A stretch of DNA of 64,000 bases from Cymodocea nodosa (GCA_036874045.1 JAZBRI010000008.1:4293001-4357000); one strand, 5' to 3'. Positions 1 through 13,900 are shown, numbered from the stretch's first letter. Numbers and translations are program-made. Notes: generated by a model not told the origin, from the sequence alone.

Positions 1-41
1 GACACAATTCACCCCCCCTCTTATGATACAACGATCCTACA
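1..41 (+). repeat. 3' end of the 5' LTR of element A1
   Basis: The first 41 bases match the end of the A-family LTRs at 19528-19568 and 56785-56825 (a C-rich run, then a GATACAACGATCCTACA-type end). They are followed at once by a primer binding site, which marks them as the U5 end of a 5' LTR. Confidence 0.85.
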
Positions 42-55
42 ACTAGTATCAGAGC
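42..55 (+). other. Primer binding site of A1 (initiator tRNA-Met type)
   Basis: ACTAGTATCAGAGC lies directly after the LTR end. It is the common copia site TGGTATCAGAGC, complementary to the 3' end of initiator tRNA-Met, with one G-to-A change. The A2 copy at 56826 has the same change, so it may be a family trait. Confidence 0.8.
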
Positions 56-176
56 TTTTATTATTGTCAGATTGCCTACACTCTGCTACATCTAGTATCA
101 AAGCATCTGAAAAGCTTTCATTTCTCTAGTTAGAAATCAATTTTTCTTGTCATTTACTTAGGATCATCTGTTTAAA

Positions 177-1800
177 ATGGATAATACTGAAATCTTAGTT
201 ATGACTGAAGGACAGACCACTAATCATCCTCCTATTGTCGAAGGTAGCAATTATGGCTACTAGAAATATAGGATGAAAGTTTTCTTTCAGTCAATTGATT
301 TCAAACTATGGCATATAATTAGCAATCCTATAGTGTTAATTACGACTTCATATGATACTTGGACTTTTGATGAAAAGGAGCGAATGACACTGAATGCTAA
401 AGGTTTAAACATCTTGTTTTGTACTTTATCTCATGATCAATTTAACAAAGTTTCTGCATATCAAACTACATATGAGATATGGCATGCATTAAAAGTTGCC
501 AACGAATGTACTAACCAGGTCAAGGAATCTAAGATTAATATGTTAGTACATAAATATGAGCTTTTTAAAATGCACGAAAATGAATGTATCTCTGATATGT
601 TTTCCCATTTTCTTGAGATTGTAAATTCATTAAAATCTTTAGGCAAGAAATTCAAGGAAAAAGACTTGGTAAGAAAGATCCTTAGATCTTTAACTAAAAT
701 TTGGGCTCAAAAGACAACATCTATTGAAGAGTCCAAATATTTAAATACATATACTCTCGATGATCTCATAGGAAGTCTAACAACCTATGAAGTACAACAT
801 TTAGATCCAAAAGAGAAAAATTCTAGAAGGGATCTGGCTTTTGAGGTTGATAAAGTCTTAGAAGTCACTAGTGATTCTAACAATGATTTACTGTTATTGA
901 CTAGAAAATTTAGAAATCTGTTGAAGAAACGTAAGAACTTCAGGTCAACAAAGACATCTGGAGATATGGAGAAGAAGTCATTCATGAAAGACAAAATCAT
1001 ATGCTACAAGTGCAACAGACCTGGTCACTTTCAAACTTATTGTCCTCTCAACAAAGATAAGAAGAATTCGAGGAGGAATTTTAGGAGTAAGAAATTCAGA
1101 AAGAGAAGGGCACTTAAAGTGACATGGGATGACTCTTCAGCTTCACAAAGTGAAGAAACAAAGGATTCAACATCAGACAATGAATCGTCATCAACATCAG
1201 ATTCAAAAGAAAATCTGGCAAACGTATGCTTCATGGCAAAATCAGTGAGGTATCCTCTGATCAAAATGCTAGTTTTGATAGATTACTTATTGAATATAAT
1301 AAACTGGCTAGAAAATATAAGAAAGTAAAAACAGAAGGAAAGAACACTAGGAAAATGCTAGATGAATCTAAAAATAAGATTGATTTTCTGAACTCTACGT
1401 TGAATAAATTTAAGAAGAAAATCAAAAGCATGCATAGGAAATTTTAAAGTTTACTGCAATAGAAAGAAAATTGCATGCTAATTGTGAAAATTTAATTACT
1501 AATAAGAAGAAAATGAACTGTGAAATTCAAAAACTGAAACTGATTATTACTGATTTAAATTCAAAAATTGATATGTTAAAGATTAAGGTCTGTGATCAAA
1601 AGGCTATATTAAGTAAATGGAATAATAGTCAAACTATAACAAATGAACTTAGTAGTAAAATATCAAATGTAGAAAAACATGGTATTGATTTACATGATGC
1701 ATCTTCTGAAAATTATATATTGCATGATTGTACTACTAAAAGTAATGTCTTTATTTCTAGTACTAAGAATAGTAAGAGAAACTATTCCATGTGTAATTAA
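177..1800 (+). pseudogene. gag of element A1, broken
   Basis: Structural capsid/nucleocapsid gene of the copia element, starting at the ATG at 177. The N-terminal copia gag domain spans about 177-800. A CX2CX4HX4C zinc knuckle (CYKCNRPGHFQTYC) lies near 1000-1050, followed by a basic patch, an acidic serine-rich stretch and an ANVCFMA-like motif near 1220. From about 1230 the reading shifts frame into a long lysine-rich coiled-coil tail (to about 1800), a feature of Sirevirus gags. Breaks: a TAG at about codon 32 (TGG to TAG by comparison with element B), the frameshift near 1230 and a stop at 1447. The A2 copy (56921 onward) shares the first stop region and start. It cannot give a full-length Gag. 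Confidence 0.85.
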
Positions 1801-2193
1801 AAAGGGAGATAAATATGTGCAAATTGATAAAATGTAGCATATAAATGATAGCACACGATGCAAGAATTTCAAAAGAAATTTTCAGAAAAATCAAGCTAAG
1901 ACATTTGAGAATCTTAATATTTTTGATTAGTTTTCTTTATATTTAAAAAATATCAGATATTGGAATTAGCAATCAAATAATGTCAGAAATGAAAATTTCA
2001 ACTTTAGTTTACATAGAGATAAATGTTCTGATGATTATAACACTAAGAGAAATAAATGCAAGAATAATTATCAAAAAATAGATAAGTTGAAGTTTAAAAA
2101 TATTGATTATTTTGATATGACTCTCTCTAAAATTCTTGGACCCACTCAAAAATGGGTTCCAAGAGATAAAATCTCTTCTTGACTGTTTTGTAG

Positions 2194-5100
2194 GTACACA
2201 AATCAAAATGGATAATGGATAGTGGAGCATCCAGCCACATGACAGGAGATATACAATTACTTACAGAAGTAACAAAGACCAAGAACAGACAAGTTACCTT
2301 TGGAAATAAAAGCAAAACAAATATCCTTGGGTTTGGCAAGGTTCAAGTAACTGAGAAATGCTTTATAAATGATGTCTTATTAGTGAAAAACTTAGGTTTA
2401 AATTTATTGAGTATTCTTGTTTTAATGAAGTTTTATAGAGTAATATTTGAAAAAGATTCCTGTAAAATTATGGACATGTCTACAAACGAAATTTTATTCA
2501 ATGCATACAAGAAAAGATTTGTTTGTATTCTGAATTTGCCTTCTGATATTATTAAAGACAATGCTTGCTTAATTGCAAAATCGGATGAAGTTATTTTATG
2601 GCATAGAAGGCTAGGACACTCAAACTTAAAATTATTACAAAAGCTGTCTAAAAAGAATCTAGTTAGAGGTTTACCTAGTATTAAGTACTCGAAAGAGTTT
2701 ATGTGTGATGCATGTCAACTAGGTAAATTACATAAAACATCCTTTAAAAGTTTAAATGAAATAACAAGCAAAAGAGTATTAGAACTAGTGCATATGGATT
2801 TATTTGGACCTACTAGGACAACTAGTCTAGGAGGTAAATATTATGCTTTTGTACTAGTTGATGACTATTCTAGATTTACTTGGGTCTATTTTCTAGCTAA
2901 TAAAATTGAAGTTTTTGAAATATTTAAGATATTCTGTAATAAAGTTCAGAATGAGCAAAATGTTAAAATTCAAAAACTTAGGAGTGATCATGGTATAGAA
3001 TTTGATAATGATCAAATGGACACCTTTTGTGAAGAATTAGGCATAGATCATAGGTACTCATTTCCAAGAGCTCCTTCACAAAATGGGATAGTAGAACGTA
3101 AAAACAGATCACTATAGGAAATGTCTAGAACCATGTTAAATGAAAATAAGTTACCCCTATCTCTCTAGGTAGAAGCAGTTCATACAGCATGCTATGTTAT
3201 AAATAGAGTACATCTAAGACCAATTTTAGATAAAACTCCTTATGAGATATGGTATAACAAGGTTCCCAAAATAAGTTATTTAAAACCCTTTGGCTGTAAG
3301 TGTTTTATTTTAAACACTAAGGAATGAAGAGACAAATTTAGAGCCAAATCAGATGAAGGTATTTTTGTTGGTTATTCCATTAGAAGTAAGGCATATAGAG
3401 TTTATAATAAATCAACAAAAACCATTGTGAAAACCCTACATGTAAAATTTCATGAAAATTCTCATTTGAATGTTAGACATGCTGAAAACTTTGACTCAGA
3501 AATTCTCCCAGAAATGGTATCAAATGATGTTGACAAAGAAATTGAGAGATTATCTAACGGAATAAGAAATATAAACTTAAATGATGAAAATTTAGAAGAA
3601 AATAATGTCATACCTATAGAAAATATGGAACAACATAGAAATTGGTGTTATACTTCATCTCATCCTATCGATCAGATAATAGGCGATCCTAATCAAGGAG
3701 TTAGGACTAGGTCATCAGTAGTCAACATTTGTGGTGCTTATTCATTTATTTCTTTGCTAGAACCTAAGAAAATTGAAGATGTCTTAGAAGATGAATTTTG
3801 GTATTTAGCTATGCAAGATGAGCTAAATCAATTTATAAGAAATGAGGTATGGGATCTAGTTCCACCACCTGAAAATCAGTCCATAATAAGAACAAGGTGG
3901 GTATTTAGAAACAAAGTAGATCAAGATAGACATACAGTTAAAAATAAAGCTAGATTAGTTGCCCAAGGTTACAAGCAAGAGGAAGGAATTGACTATGATG
4001 AAACATTTGCTCCTATTGTTAGACTAGAATCAATATGGATTTTGTTAGCATATGCTTGTTATATGGATTTCAAATTATATCAAATGGATGTTAAGACTGC
4101 TTTTTTAAATAGATATATAAAAGAAGAAGTTTATGTAAAACAACCTCTAAGTTTTGAAGATTCAAAACATCCTAAGTATGTTTATAAGCTTAAGAAGGCA
4201 TTATATGGCCTTAAACAAGGCCCTAAGTCTTGGTATGAGAGACTATCTAAATTTCTTTTGGAAAAATGGTATTCTATGGGAAAGGCAGATCACACTCTTT
4301 TTGTCAAGAAGATCGAAAAAGATATATTGGTAGTTCAAATCTATGTAGATGACATCATATTTGGAGCAACAAATGATAAATTAGTTGAGTCTTTTTCGAA
4401 AGACATGACTAATCAATTTGAAATGAGTATGATGGGTGAACTATCATTTTTCCTAGGCTTACAAATTAAGCAATTAGATCAAGGTACTTTTATTTCATAA
4501 GAAAAATATACTCAAGATTTATTAAAGAGGTTTGGTTTAGACAATACTAAAACAAAGAATACACCAATGAGTACTATCACCAAGTTGGATAAAGATGACT
4601 CTAGAAAAACTACAGATGTAAAACAATATAGAAGTATGATTGGTTTATTACTTTATTTAACAGCTAGTCGACCATATATTATGTTTAGTGTGTGTACTTA
4701 TGCTAGATACCAATCTAATCCTAAAGAATCACACCTACTTGTTGTTAAATGAATTTTTAAATATCTATTATGAACCATCAATTTCGGATTGTTTTACTTT
4801 AAACACAGTTCTTTAAATTTAATAGGTTATAGTGATGCTGATTTCATAGGATGTAAGTTTGAAAGAAAAAGCACTAGTGGCACTTGTCAATTATTAGGAA
4901 ATTCTTTAGTGTCATGGTTTAGCAAAAAGCAAAATTGTGTAGCATTATCTACAACTAAAGCTAAATATATAGTTGTTGCACTTTGCTGTGCTCAAAGCCT
5001 ATGGATCAGACAAACATTAAAAGATTTTAATTTAGACTATGAAGCAACTAAGATTTTCTGTGATAATGTTAGCCTACAATAAGTTTGTCTAAAAATCCTG

Positions 5101-5294
5101 TCTTACATTCACGAGCTAAACATATAGAAGTTCGACATCACTTTCTAAGGGATAATGTTATAAAAGGAAAAATAGTATTAAATTTTGTTTCTACCACAGA
5201 ACAATTAGCAGATCTATTTACAAAACCCTTAAATGAGAATACCTTTTGAAAATTACAATTAGAACTTGGTATCTATAGATTATCTGATGTTTAA
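2194..5294 (+). pseudogene. pol of element A1 (protease-integrase-RT-RNase H), broken
   Basis: Copia polyprotein relic. The aspartic protease motif DSGASSHMTG is at about 2218. The integrase zinc domain starts with WHRRLGH (about 2600) and ends with CDAC (about 2705); the catalytic core has HMDLFGP, RSDHG and ERKNRS (about 2790-3115), the D,D,E triad. The RT carries RTRWVFRNK (about 3890) and the active site YVDD (4341-4352). RNase H follows with GYSDADFIG, the TSGTCQLLGNSLVSW block and CDN (4820-5065), then a VRHHFLRD-like end. It is broken by TAG at 3115, TAG near 3167, TGA near 3327, TAA at 4498, TGA near 4750 and a frameshift near 5080. Most breaks are CAG/CAA/CGA/TGG transitions. The likely original end is the TAA at 5292. 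Confidence 0.9.
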
Positions 5295-6986
5295 ATTGTC
5301 CTGTTCTTTGTTAGAAAAAAGGTAGTTTTAGAATTTAATTTCTTTATTATTAAATATATATATATATATCTCTATTTTTGAATTACTGTTTTCTGATAGT
5401 TAATAATTTATGAAATTCTGATTTTTATTGAAGTCAATTTATTTAAGAAAAATTCAAAAAAGATTACTTAAGGAAAGTTAATTTGATTCAATGTGAGTGC
5501 CAACTATATTTTTGTTACTTATGTATATGCTATTACAGACATTTTAACAGGAAAATATAATTACCTGTAAGAAAGTATTATATGCTATATACTTAATTTA
5601 CTTGTTCTCACTTGTCATTGAGTAACTGGTTATCTTTCCCCTAAGCAAGGGATTGTGATCACGTAAAAAGATGATATTGTGGGAGGTAATACATAAAGTA
5701 TATATATATAAATATAAACAAAAAAAGGGGGGGCCAATGTACTTAAGCTTAATTTATTTTCCAAGTGTTATAACAATCCTACCATAATCTGTGCATATAA
5801 TCTTTGTTATTGTCTACTCTTTACATATAATGTACTGTATTTATTTTCTTAAGTTCGTGTACTCATTATTGAATTCTTTTAAGTTCCTGAAGGTATATCT
5901 CTATGAATTATCTTTTGTAAACTGAATAAGATAAAAGCCAAAAAGTCTAAATTGTTAAATCTACTACTTATTTCTGTATTTAATTCATATATATATAATA
6001 ATAATAAAGAGGAGAGAGACTCAAATCTATTAAGGCTTGGCAACCCAATTTAAGTACATCATAGATTCTTTAGACTACATTTATGTAGGGAGAGCAATTT
6101 CTCATATAATAATTCAACTATTATGAACTATTATATGCTTTAATGAAAGAATCTACATAATTTCAGGAAATTAACATTAGTTAAGTACGTTTCTAAACTA
6201 TCAGTGAAATACAAGCTTGTCAGTTCTTAAGTATCTGAATTTTCTATGATTTCGGAAGGCTATATTGTATATACCGGACAGTTATGTTTTAAACGATCAA
6301 AAAAATATTTTATTATTTCCTGAAGTACACGTGTTGAAGCCTAAATGCATATCTTAAGTGAATGTTTGGTAAGTTATCTGACAACTCTTCGAAATGCATC
6401 TAAGCATCGAAAAGTTAGGTTTATAAGTATCTAACTATATCTGAACTCCTTAAGTTAGAATTATGCACGTGTTGACTTTCATTGCTTTATTTTGTCTCAA
6501 GTTGAAACTTGAACAGTTATGTTTAAGTCTTCGACTTTTACGTATATCTATTCGAGAAACTCGAACAGTTAACCTAATATTCTTATATATTTTTCTAAAA
6601 GACTTAAACTATGACAATAACTATTCTCATTTGTCGTATAGTTATGTGCTTTACTACTCACAAAACTCGAATAGTTATCATAAGTCTTCAAGTTTTCTCA
6701 CTTTTCACTAAGCCCGAAGTTATTTTCTTTACTCGAATAGTTACGCTAAGTATTCTGCTTTTGTCGGTTGTAAAACTCGTACAGTTATTGTAAGCATTCG
6801 AGTTATTTATTAATAACGAATCTTATATTTATGATTTCAATGATTGAATCCGTTTATCCGTTTATAAACTCGAAAAGTTAAAAATGTTTTACTAACAACC
6901 TTTCGTGTTTCTACCTTGGTAAAACCCTAGTTTCACAATCTTTACTTCCACTAAGTTCTACAGTGCATAGTAAAGATTAATCGATA
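5295..6986 (+). promoter_or_regulatory. Noncoding spacer between pol and third ORF, with LTR-type motif array
   Basis: No coding sequence is seen. A polypurine-like run (seven or so A then seven G) sits at 5720-5733. From about 6230 to 6880 the sequence is dense in copies of the A-family LTR motif, CTCGAA followed by one base and AGTTA (for example near 6550, 6665, 6735, 6775 and 6865), and has CACGTG at about 6328 and 6464. Near the end are a telo-box-like AAACCCTA (about 6923) and a pyrimidine tract ending in CTACAG (about 6945-6963), 24 bases before the ATG at 6987. I infer a possible second promoter or splice acceptor for the third ORF. Confidence 0.5.
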
Positions 6987-7579
6987 ATGTCAGGACGTGG
7001 AAGAGGACGTGGTAGAATGACAAAAGTGCAGAAAAGAGAGCTGCAACTTCAGAAGATAGAAAATGAAATCAACGACATCTACACAAGGTATACTTTTACT
7101 AATGAAGTACTACATGAAATTTGAAAAGCTGTTCAAGACAAGAAAAATTTATGTTGGAAGTTTATTCGCAATTATGCTGAAACACAGTTTAGACTAAAAC
7201 AGACTGAACTTTCCGAATTACAACTATGGAAACGAACTTTACAACCTAACCCTGCAATTGTTACAAGTTCTATACATGTACCTGAAAAATCAATACAGTT
7301 TATCACTTATTATGGAAAGAAATGGGGACCAATGATAGAAAATGTCAACAAGGAATTAGAATCTTTGTATTCCCAACATTATTTTCTCCCAGCTGTTTTA
7401 GACGACATTCAACAATTTATTGATGAACAGAAACCTGCCATTTGGAAAATGGACCCTCGAAGTGAAGGACAAAAAGTTTATCAACTAAAAATGGCAGAGG
7501 TTGAGAGCTTAAAACTCTATATTCCATTATTACAACCTAGGCATCATGGTGAAGGACCATCAAGACCACAGGTGACTTT
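6987..7579 (+). pseudogene. Third ORF of element A1, 5' part (cut by element B)
   Basis: Opens with ATG at 6987 and a glycine-arginine start (MSGRGRGRGR), then a lysine/glutamine-rich, probably helical region. An in-frame TGA near 7120 (looks like TGG to TGA) breaks it, and the same frame resumes to 7579, where element B has inserted. Removing B and one copy of the 5-bp duplication keeps the frame into 16068 onward, so both halves were one ORF. Sireviruses often carry an ORF after pol that is called env-like; I see no signal peptide or membrane segment here, so I do not call it an envelope gene. Confidence 0.7.
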
Positions 7580-9294
7580 TGTTAGAACCTGAGTATTTTG
7601 ATAATGCAAAACCTATGTGAGGAAACATATTGTATTTCACAGTTAAGTCTGTACTGCTTTAGTTCAGAAGGCTGTTAGAACAATTTCCAAGCAGACGAAT
7701 AGATTGAGAAGGTTCCAGATGATAATACTTTCAAGTTACAATAAAATCGGACAGTTACAGGTTCAAGCATCCGAAGAATAAAACAGCAGCAAGACTATCG
7801 AACAGTTACAAGGATAACTATCCGAATTTTACAAAGCCTTCGGAGAGTTATTATATCAGACAGTTAAGTTGGTTGAATGATCGAAGAGTTATGGAGTTAA
7901 CTATTCGAAAGAAAAAGGAAAATCGGAAAGTTAGAAAGGCTAACTATCTGAAACTTAAGTCATTCAATAAATCACGTGCAGAAATATAGAACGGAAGCTT
8001 AAAGGACTTATTGGAGAGTTAGATAACTATCCAAGTTTTCTTTTCAGAGAGTTATATAACTATTCGAGTTTTTCGATAAGTTACAAGCATAACTTTCCGG
8101 AACTTAAGTCATTTTATTACGCACGTGCAAAATGGAGATGCTGGCAGTTGAAAGATTAAAAGAGAAAAATCAGAGAGTTAGTTAACTATCCAAAATCTTA
8201 AGAGAATTTCGGTGAGTTATGGTTTAACTATCCGAAACTTAAGTTAGTGATTTTCCCATGTGAAGAATTCCAGACAGATGTTCAGATGGGTTTTTCGAAG
8301 AGTTAGAAAGATAACTATCTGAAATCTCAAGAGAATTTCGGTGAGTTATGTCTTAACTATCTGAAACTTAAGTTATGTTTTTATGCACGTGTAGTTTTGA
8401 AGGAATAGCTGTTAGAGGCTTAAATGAAAGTTCGGTAAGTTACAATAGTTAACTATCTGAAAATCAGGAGCTCTTTCGGTAAGTTAAATACAAGACTCCG
8501 AACACTTAACTTTACACGTTAGCAACTTAAAATCCTCACGTGACTTAGAGAACAGAACATGAGTGATGAATCGGCAAGTTATGGATGCTTTTCGGTAAGT
8601 TATTTTTATAACCATCTGAAAGCCTGAGATTTTCGGAAGGTTATTTACTGAATATCAAACAGAACGGTAACTTACCATATTTAGGTCTAATTATTTACCT
8701 AGTACAGCAGAATACATCCGTTGAAAGAAAAATATGATTGTTATGCCTTTAGCATATATATGAGGAGTTTAAGAGAAGAAGATACACACAACAGATATAA
8801 TTTATACAGTGAGCTACACCCTAATTTCAAATACACTCAAGTCTACAAACAACGAAATATACTCTAAAGACTTACTACAGAAAAAGCTTTGTGCGCCAAA
8901 CTTTGATTGAAAGATTCAAGCTGTTGGTTCATGGCTTCAACCTGAAAGCTACATTCAGTTGTTGGTTTGAGTTTTGACTTGAAAACTCTAGTAGTTGGTT
9001 TACTGAAGTTTTTACCTGAAAACTTCTGTGTTGTTGGTTCTTGCTTTGACCTGAAAGCAAGTGTGTAAGTGTTGAAACACTTAGTGAAGCCCAAGTGAAT
9101 CTTGGGGGTGGACTAGACAAGTTGGTGAACCACCTAAAACTTGTTGTGTGTTATCTTTCTTTACTACTTTGCATTCATTTAAATTCATCTCATTTCACTT
9201 CTATCTGAATCATTTGTTTCAACAATCAAAAGAACTTAAAAATTACACACTTTCACCATTCACCCCCTCTCTAGTGAGTCTACCGATCCTAACA
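7580..9294 (+). repeat. 5' LTR of element B
   Basis: Starts TGTTAGAACC and ends GATCCTAACA. It has a TATA-like CATATATATGAGG at 8753-8765. It is packed with the motif TTCGG, two bases, AGTTA, spacer, TAACTATCCGAA (palindromic), for example near 7855, 8030, 8180, 8295 and 8340, and holds CACGTG at about 7972, 8120, 8385 and 8535. Short apparent reading frames on the minus strand (8864-9120) are shadows. Confidence 0.93.
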
Positions 9295-9296
9295 AT

Positions 9297-9308
9297 TGGT
9301 ATCAGAGC
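9297..9308 (+). other. Primer binding site of element B
   Basis: TGGTATCAGAGC, two bases after the LTR end, is a perfect match to the standard initiator tRNA-Met copia primer site. Confidence 0.92.
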
Positions 9309-9345
9309 AAGGTTAATCCTTCATAAGATTTAACCATCTGGATTT

Positions 9346-10896
9346 ATGGCTCAATTTGCTGAGGGACAAAACATCCATAGACCTCCCCTATTCGATGGCT
9401 CCAATTATAATTATTGGAAGAATAGAATGAAGTGTTTCCTTAGGAGTTCTGATGTTAAACTCTAGAAGATTGTTGTTCTTGGAACTACACTTCCAACTAG
9501 TAATGTTATGGACTGGTCTGAGGAGGATGAGAAAATCATCCAGTTGGATACTAGAGGGTTGAATGTCATTTATTGTGCACTAACTACTGATCAATATAAT
9601 AAAGTATCTGCATGTAAATTTGCTCATGAGGCGTGGAAAATCCTTCAAGTTACTCATGAAGGTACAAGCCAGGTTAGGGATACAAAAATCAATATTCTTT
9701 TAAGAAAACTTGAACTATTTAAAATGAATGATAATGAAAACATAACTGAAATGTTTTCTAGATTTACTGAAATCACCAACAATCTAAAAGGCTTGGGAAA
9801 GGAGTTCTCTTCACATGAACAGGTACAGAAGATCTTGAGGAGATTAACTGTTGAGTGGAAACAGAAGTCCACATCTATTCAAGATTCCAAGGATCTTAAC
9901 AACTATACAGTTGAAGAATTGTTGGGCAATCTTCTGGCCCACGAAGTTTAGATGAAGGACTGGAAAGAGCAAGAAGGAACTGTTGAAAAGAAAGCTGAAA
10001 AGAAAAAGGAAATAGCATTTCCATCTACAGAAGAAGTTCCAAGCTCAGATGATGATGAGATCATGTTGCTGGCAAGAAATTTCAGAAAATTCATGAAGAA
10101 AAAGAATAAGCCCAGCTACTCTAAAAGAACTGTTCCTACATGTTTCAAATGTAAAAGGCAATGGCACATACAGACCTTCTGTCCATTTTAGACAGAAGAG
10201 GATCAAGGAGATAAGAAGAAGAGATTGAAGGACAAAAAGAAGATGGCTCTCAAAGCTACGTGGGATGACAATAGCTCTTCAAGCTGTTCATCAGATTCTG
10301 AAGAAGAAGCTGCAGCAAATGTTTGTTTTGCAGCACAAGAGGTATGCTCTACTTCCTCTAGTTCAAAAAATGAGCATAATGATCTAGACATAAACAGTCT
10401 TTTATCTACTGTAGATAATTTATATGTGAAGTGTAGAGATTTTAAGAAAGAAATTAAAAGATTAAATCATTGCTTAGAAAATTCATTTGCTGAATTAGAA
10501 TCAACTATAGTTGAAAATAGGAATGTAAAATCAAATTTAGATAAGTATAGTTGTGATAATTGTGAATTAAAAGATGAAAATAAAAATCTATCAACTACTA
10601 TATCAGATTTGAAAAATACTATATGTAAATTTACTCAAGGACAAAAAGGATTAAATAAAATAATAGGATCTCAACGATCAAATGGGAATAAATATGGCCT
10701 AGGGTATGCTACACCACAGGAAATACCTTATTGTGGTGGAGTGATTCGATCTTATAGAGATGGCACCACTGTGTTTGCCATCAAACGAAGATCAGGTCAT
10801 ATGTGGCTGCCAAGAGGCAATAGATTTAATGTTTTAAGGACTAACTCTACTGGACCCAAGAAGATGTGGGTACCAAAAGCTTTAATTTCAGTATAA
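9346..10896 (+). pseudogene. gag of element B, three premature stops
   Basis: Capsid/nucleocapsid gene in a single frame from the ATG at 9346 to the TAA at 10894, about 516 codons. The copia gag domain spans about 9370-9950. A zinc knuckle at about 10141-10185 reads CFKCKRQWHIQTFC, where the usual glycine before the histidine is replaced by tryptophan. Then come a basic patch, a serine/glutamate-rich stretch, an ANVCFAAQ motif (about 10318) and a coiled coil (10370-10640). The end has a WVPK motif just before the stop. Three TAG codons (9463, 9949, 10189) interrupt it, explained by TGG or CAG transitions; there is no frameshift. Without those changes this would be a full-length Sirevirus-type Gag. 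Confidence 0.9.
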
Positions 10897-10903
10897 TTTG
10901 CAG

Positions 10904-13900
10904 GGTGACAAGGAGTTTCAAGCACGTTCAACTAAATGGATTGTGGACAGTGGATGCTCAAAGCATATGACAGGTAAGAAAAGTATTATTGACTCAGTTA
11001 AACACTTAAGTTCAGGATCTGTTAAGTTTGGAAATAATGAAAAGTGTAAAATAATTGCAATAGGAAATATTACATCTGAAAATGGTAAAATTGAGAATGT
11101 CTTGCATGTAAATGGATTAAAACAAAATTTGTTAAGTGTAGGACAATTATGTGATAAAGGCTATACTATTTCTTTTAATGCTAAAAACTACTACATTATT
11201 GATCTTGCCACAAATGAAACAAAATTTACTGGTATTAGAAATTGCTCAATATATACATTAAACTTTCCATGTGAAAATTCTGCAAGCAATTCCTGTTTGG
11301 TAGCAACTAGTGAAGACGATTGGATGTGGCATAGAAGACTTGGTCACATCAATATGAAGAATATTAGAAAGCTATCTACAGGTGATCTTGTTAGGGGTCT
11401 GCCTAAACTCACTTTTAAGAAGGATCGAGTGTGCAATGAGTGTATGCTAGGGAAGTAGAAGAGAACTGCTCTTCACAGCAAAAGTGTTGTTTCCACCAAA
11501 AGGCCATTAGAACTGCTACATCTAGATTTGTTTGGTCCTTCTCAAGTATCAAGTCTTGGGGGTCGAAAATATACCTTTGTTATTGTTGATGATTTCTCCA
11601 GATTAACTTGGGTGATATTTTTGACACATAAAAATGAAACTTGCAATGAGTTCAGGAATTTCTGCATAAGAGTTCAGAATCAGAAGGAACTAATAGTGAA
11701 GAAAATTAGAAGTGATCATGGAGGTGAATTTGAAAACTATGAATTTGAAAACCTCTGCAATTCATTTGGAATTTTGCATGAATTCTCTTGTCCTAGAACT
11801 CCTGCTCAAAATGGAGTTGTAGAAAGGAAAAATAGGACATTATAAGAAATGGCTAGAACTATGTTAAATGCCACGGATCTACCTAAATTTCTCTAGGCAG
11901 AAGCTATAGGAACAGCTTGTCACATTTCCAACAGAACTCACATTAGATCCATATTGAATAAGACACCCTTTGAAATTTGGTTCGATAAAACTCCAAATGT
12001 TGGCTATTTTAAGACATTTGGATGCAAATATTTTGTCTTAAATACAGGAAATGCTAAAGACAAGTTTGATGCTAAGTTTGAACCTGCCATACTTGTTGGT
12101 TACTCCTTGAGAAGCAAAGCTTACAGAGTATATTTTGCTGAAGATAGAAGAGTGGAGGAAAGTATAAATGTTCAGTTTGATGAAGATCTGTTCCAGAATT
12201 TCAAAAAGTTGAAGATTAATGATGATAGTGAAAATGAATACTTTGAAGATGATAAAAGCAAGCAGAATACCAATTCACAAGTGTTAGACCAGAATCTCAA
12301 CCATAGATATCAGAATCATAATAGTTGGAAGTTTAGATCTGATCATCTTGAGGAACAAATTATTGGAAATATATCTAAAGGGGTACAAACTAGAAGCAAA
12401 GCGCAAGATATCTGTAATTTTTGTGCATTTGTGTTAGAAATAGAGCCAAAATCAATAGATGAAGCTTGTAAGGATACCTACTGGACAATGGCTATGCAGG
12501 AAGAATTAAATCAGTTCCAGAAAAATAATGTGTGGGAACTAATAGAAAAACCTGTAGGAAAATCCATTTAGTTCCATCATTGGAGGTAACATTCTCAAAA
12601 ATAAAGCTCGATTAGTTGCACAAGGCTACAATCAGCAGGAAGGTATTGACTATGAAGAAACTTTTACTCTTGTAACCAGGATTGAAGCTATCAGAATGTT
12701 GCTTGCCTTTGCAAGTAGTATGAAGATAAGATTATTTCAAATGGATGTGAAAAGTTTCTTCTTAAATGGAGAAATTCAAGAAGAAGTGTTTGTTAAACAA
12801 CCTCCTAGATTTGAAGATGAACTCAAGCCGGATCATATCTACAAACTGAGAAAGGCTCTATATGGTTTGAAACAGGCACCTAGAGCTTGGTATGAGAAAT
12901 TGAAAAAAAATTTAACTAAAAACAATTTTTCTATAGGCAAAGTGGACAGCACTTTGTTTATCAAAACTTTTGATGTACACATGTTGATTGTTCAGATATA
13001 TGTTGATGATATAGTCTTTGGAACTACTTCAGAAGATCTCTATCATGAATTTCAGAATTTAATGAAAAATAAATTCGAAATGAGCATGATGGGAGAATTG
13101 AAGTTTTTCTTGGGATTACAGATTCATCAAATGCATAATGGTATCTTTGTCAACCAAGAAAAATATTGCAAAGAGATGTTGAAAAAATTTGGTTATGAAA
13201 ACATCAAATCCGCAAATACTCCAATGAGTTCAAGCATTAAAATAGAAATGGATGATTCAAGTGTTGTAGTGGATCAAAGGCAATATAGAGGTATGATTGG
13301 ATCTCTGTTATACCTTTCAGCCAGCAGGCCAGATATTATATTCAGTGTATGCTTGTGTGCTAGATTTCAAGCATCACCAAAGGAATCACATTTGAAATCA
13401 GTCAAAAGGATTTTCAGATATCTACAAGAAACAAAAGATTTTGAATTATTCTACTTAGCTGACAGTAGTTTGATTTTAACAAGCTATAGTGATGCAGATT
13501 ATGCAGGCAGCAGATCTGATAGAAAAAGCACCAGTGGTACTTGTCAATTACTTGGATGTTCTTTAATCTCATGGTTCAGTAGGAAACAAAATTGTATAGC
13601 TTTATCTACTACTGAAGCCGAGTATATTGCAGCTGGATTGTGTTGTGCACAAATCCTTTGGATGCAGTAAACTCTAGCAGATTACAGACTGAAAATTCAG
13701 AATTCAATCATATTTTGTGATAACAGTAGTACAATCAGTCTATCTAAGAATACAGTACTTCATTCCAAAGCCAAGCATATCAAGATCAGACATCATTTTC
13801 TAAGAGATCATGTGGAGAAAGGGAACATTTCACTTAAGTTTGTGCCAACAGAAAATCAACTTGCAGATATTTTCACCAAACCTTTAAATGAATCAACTTT

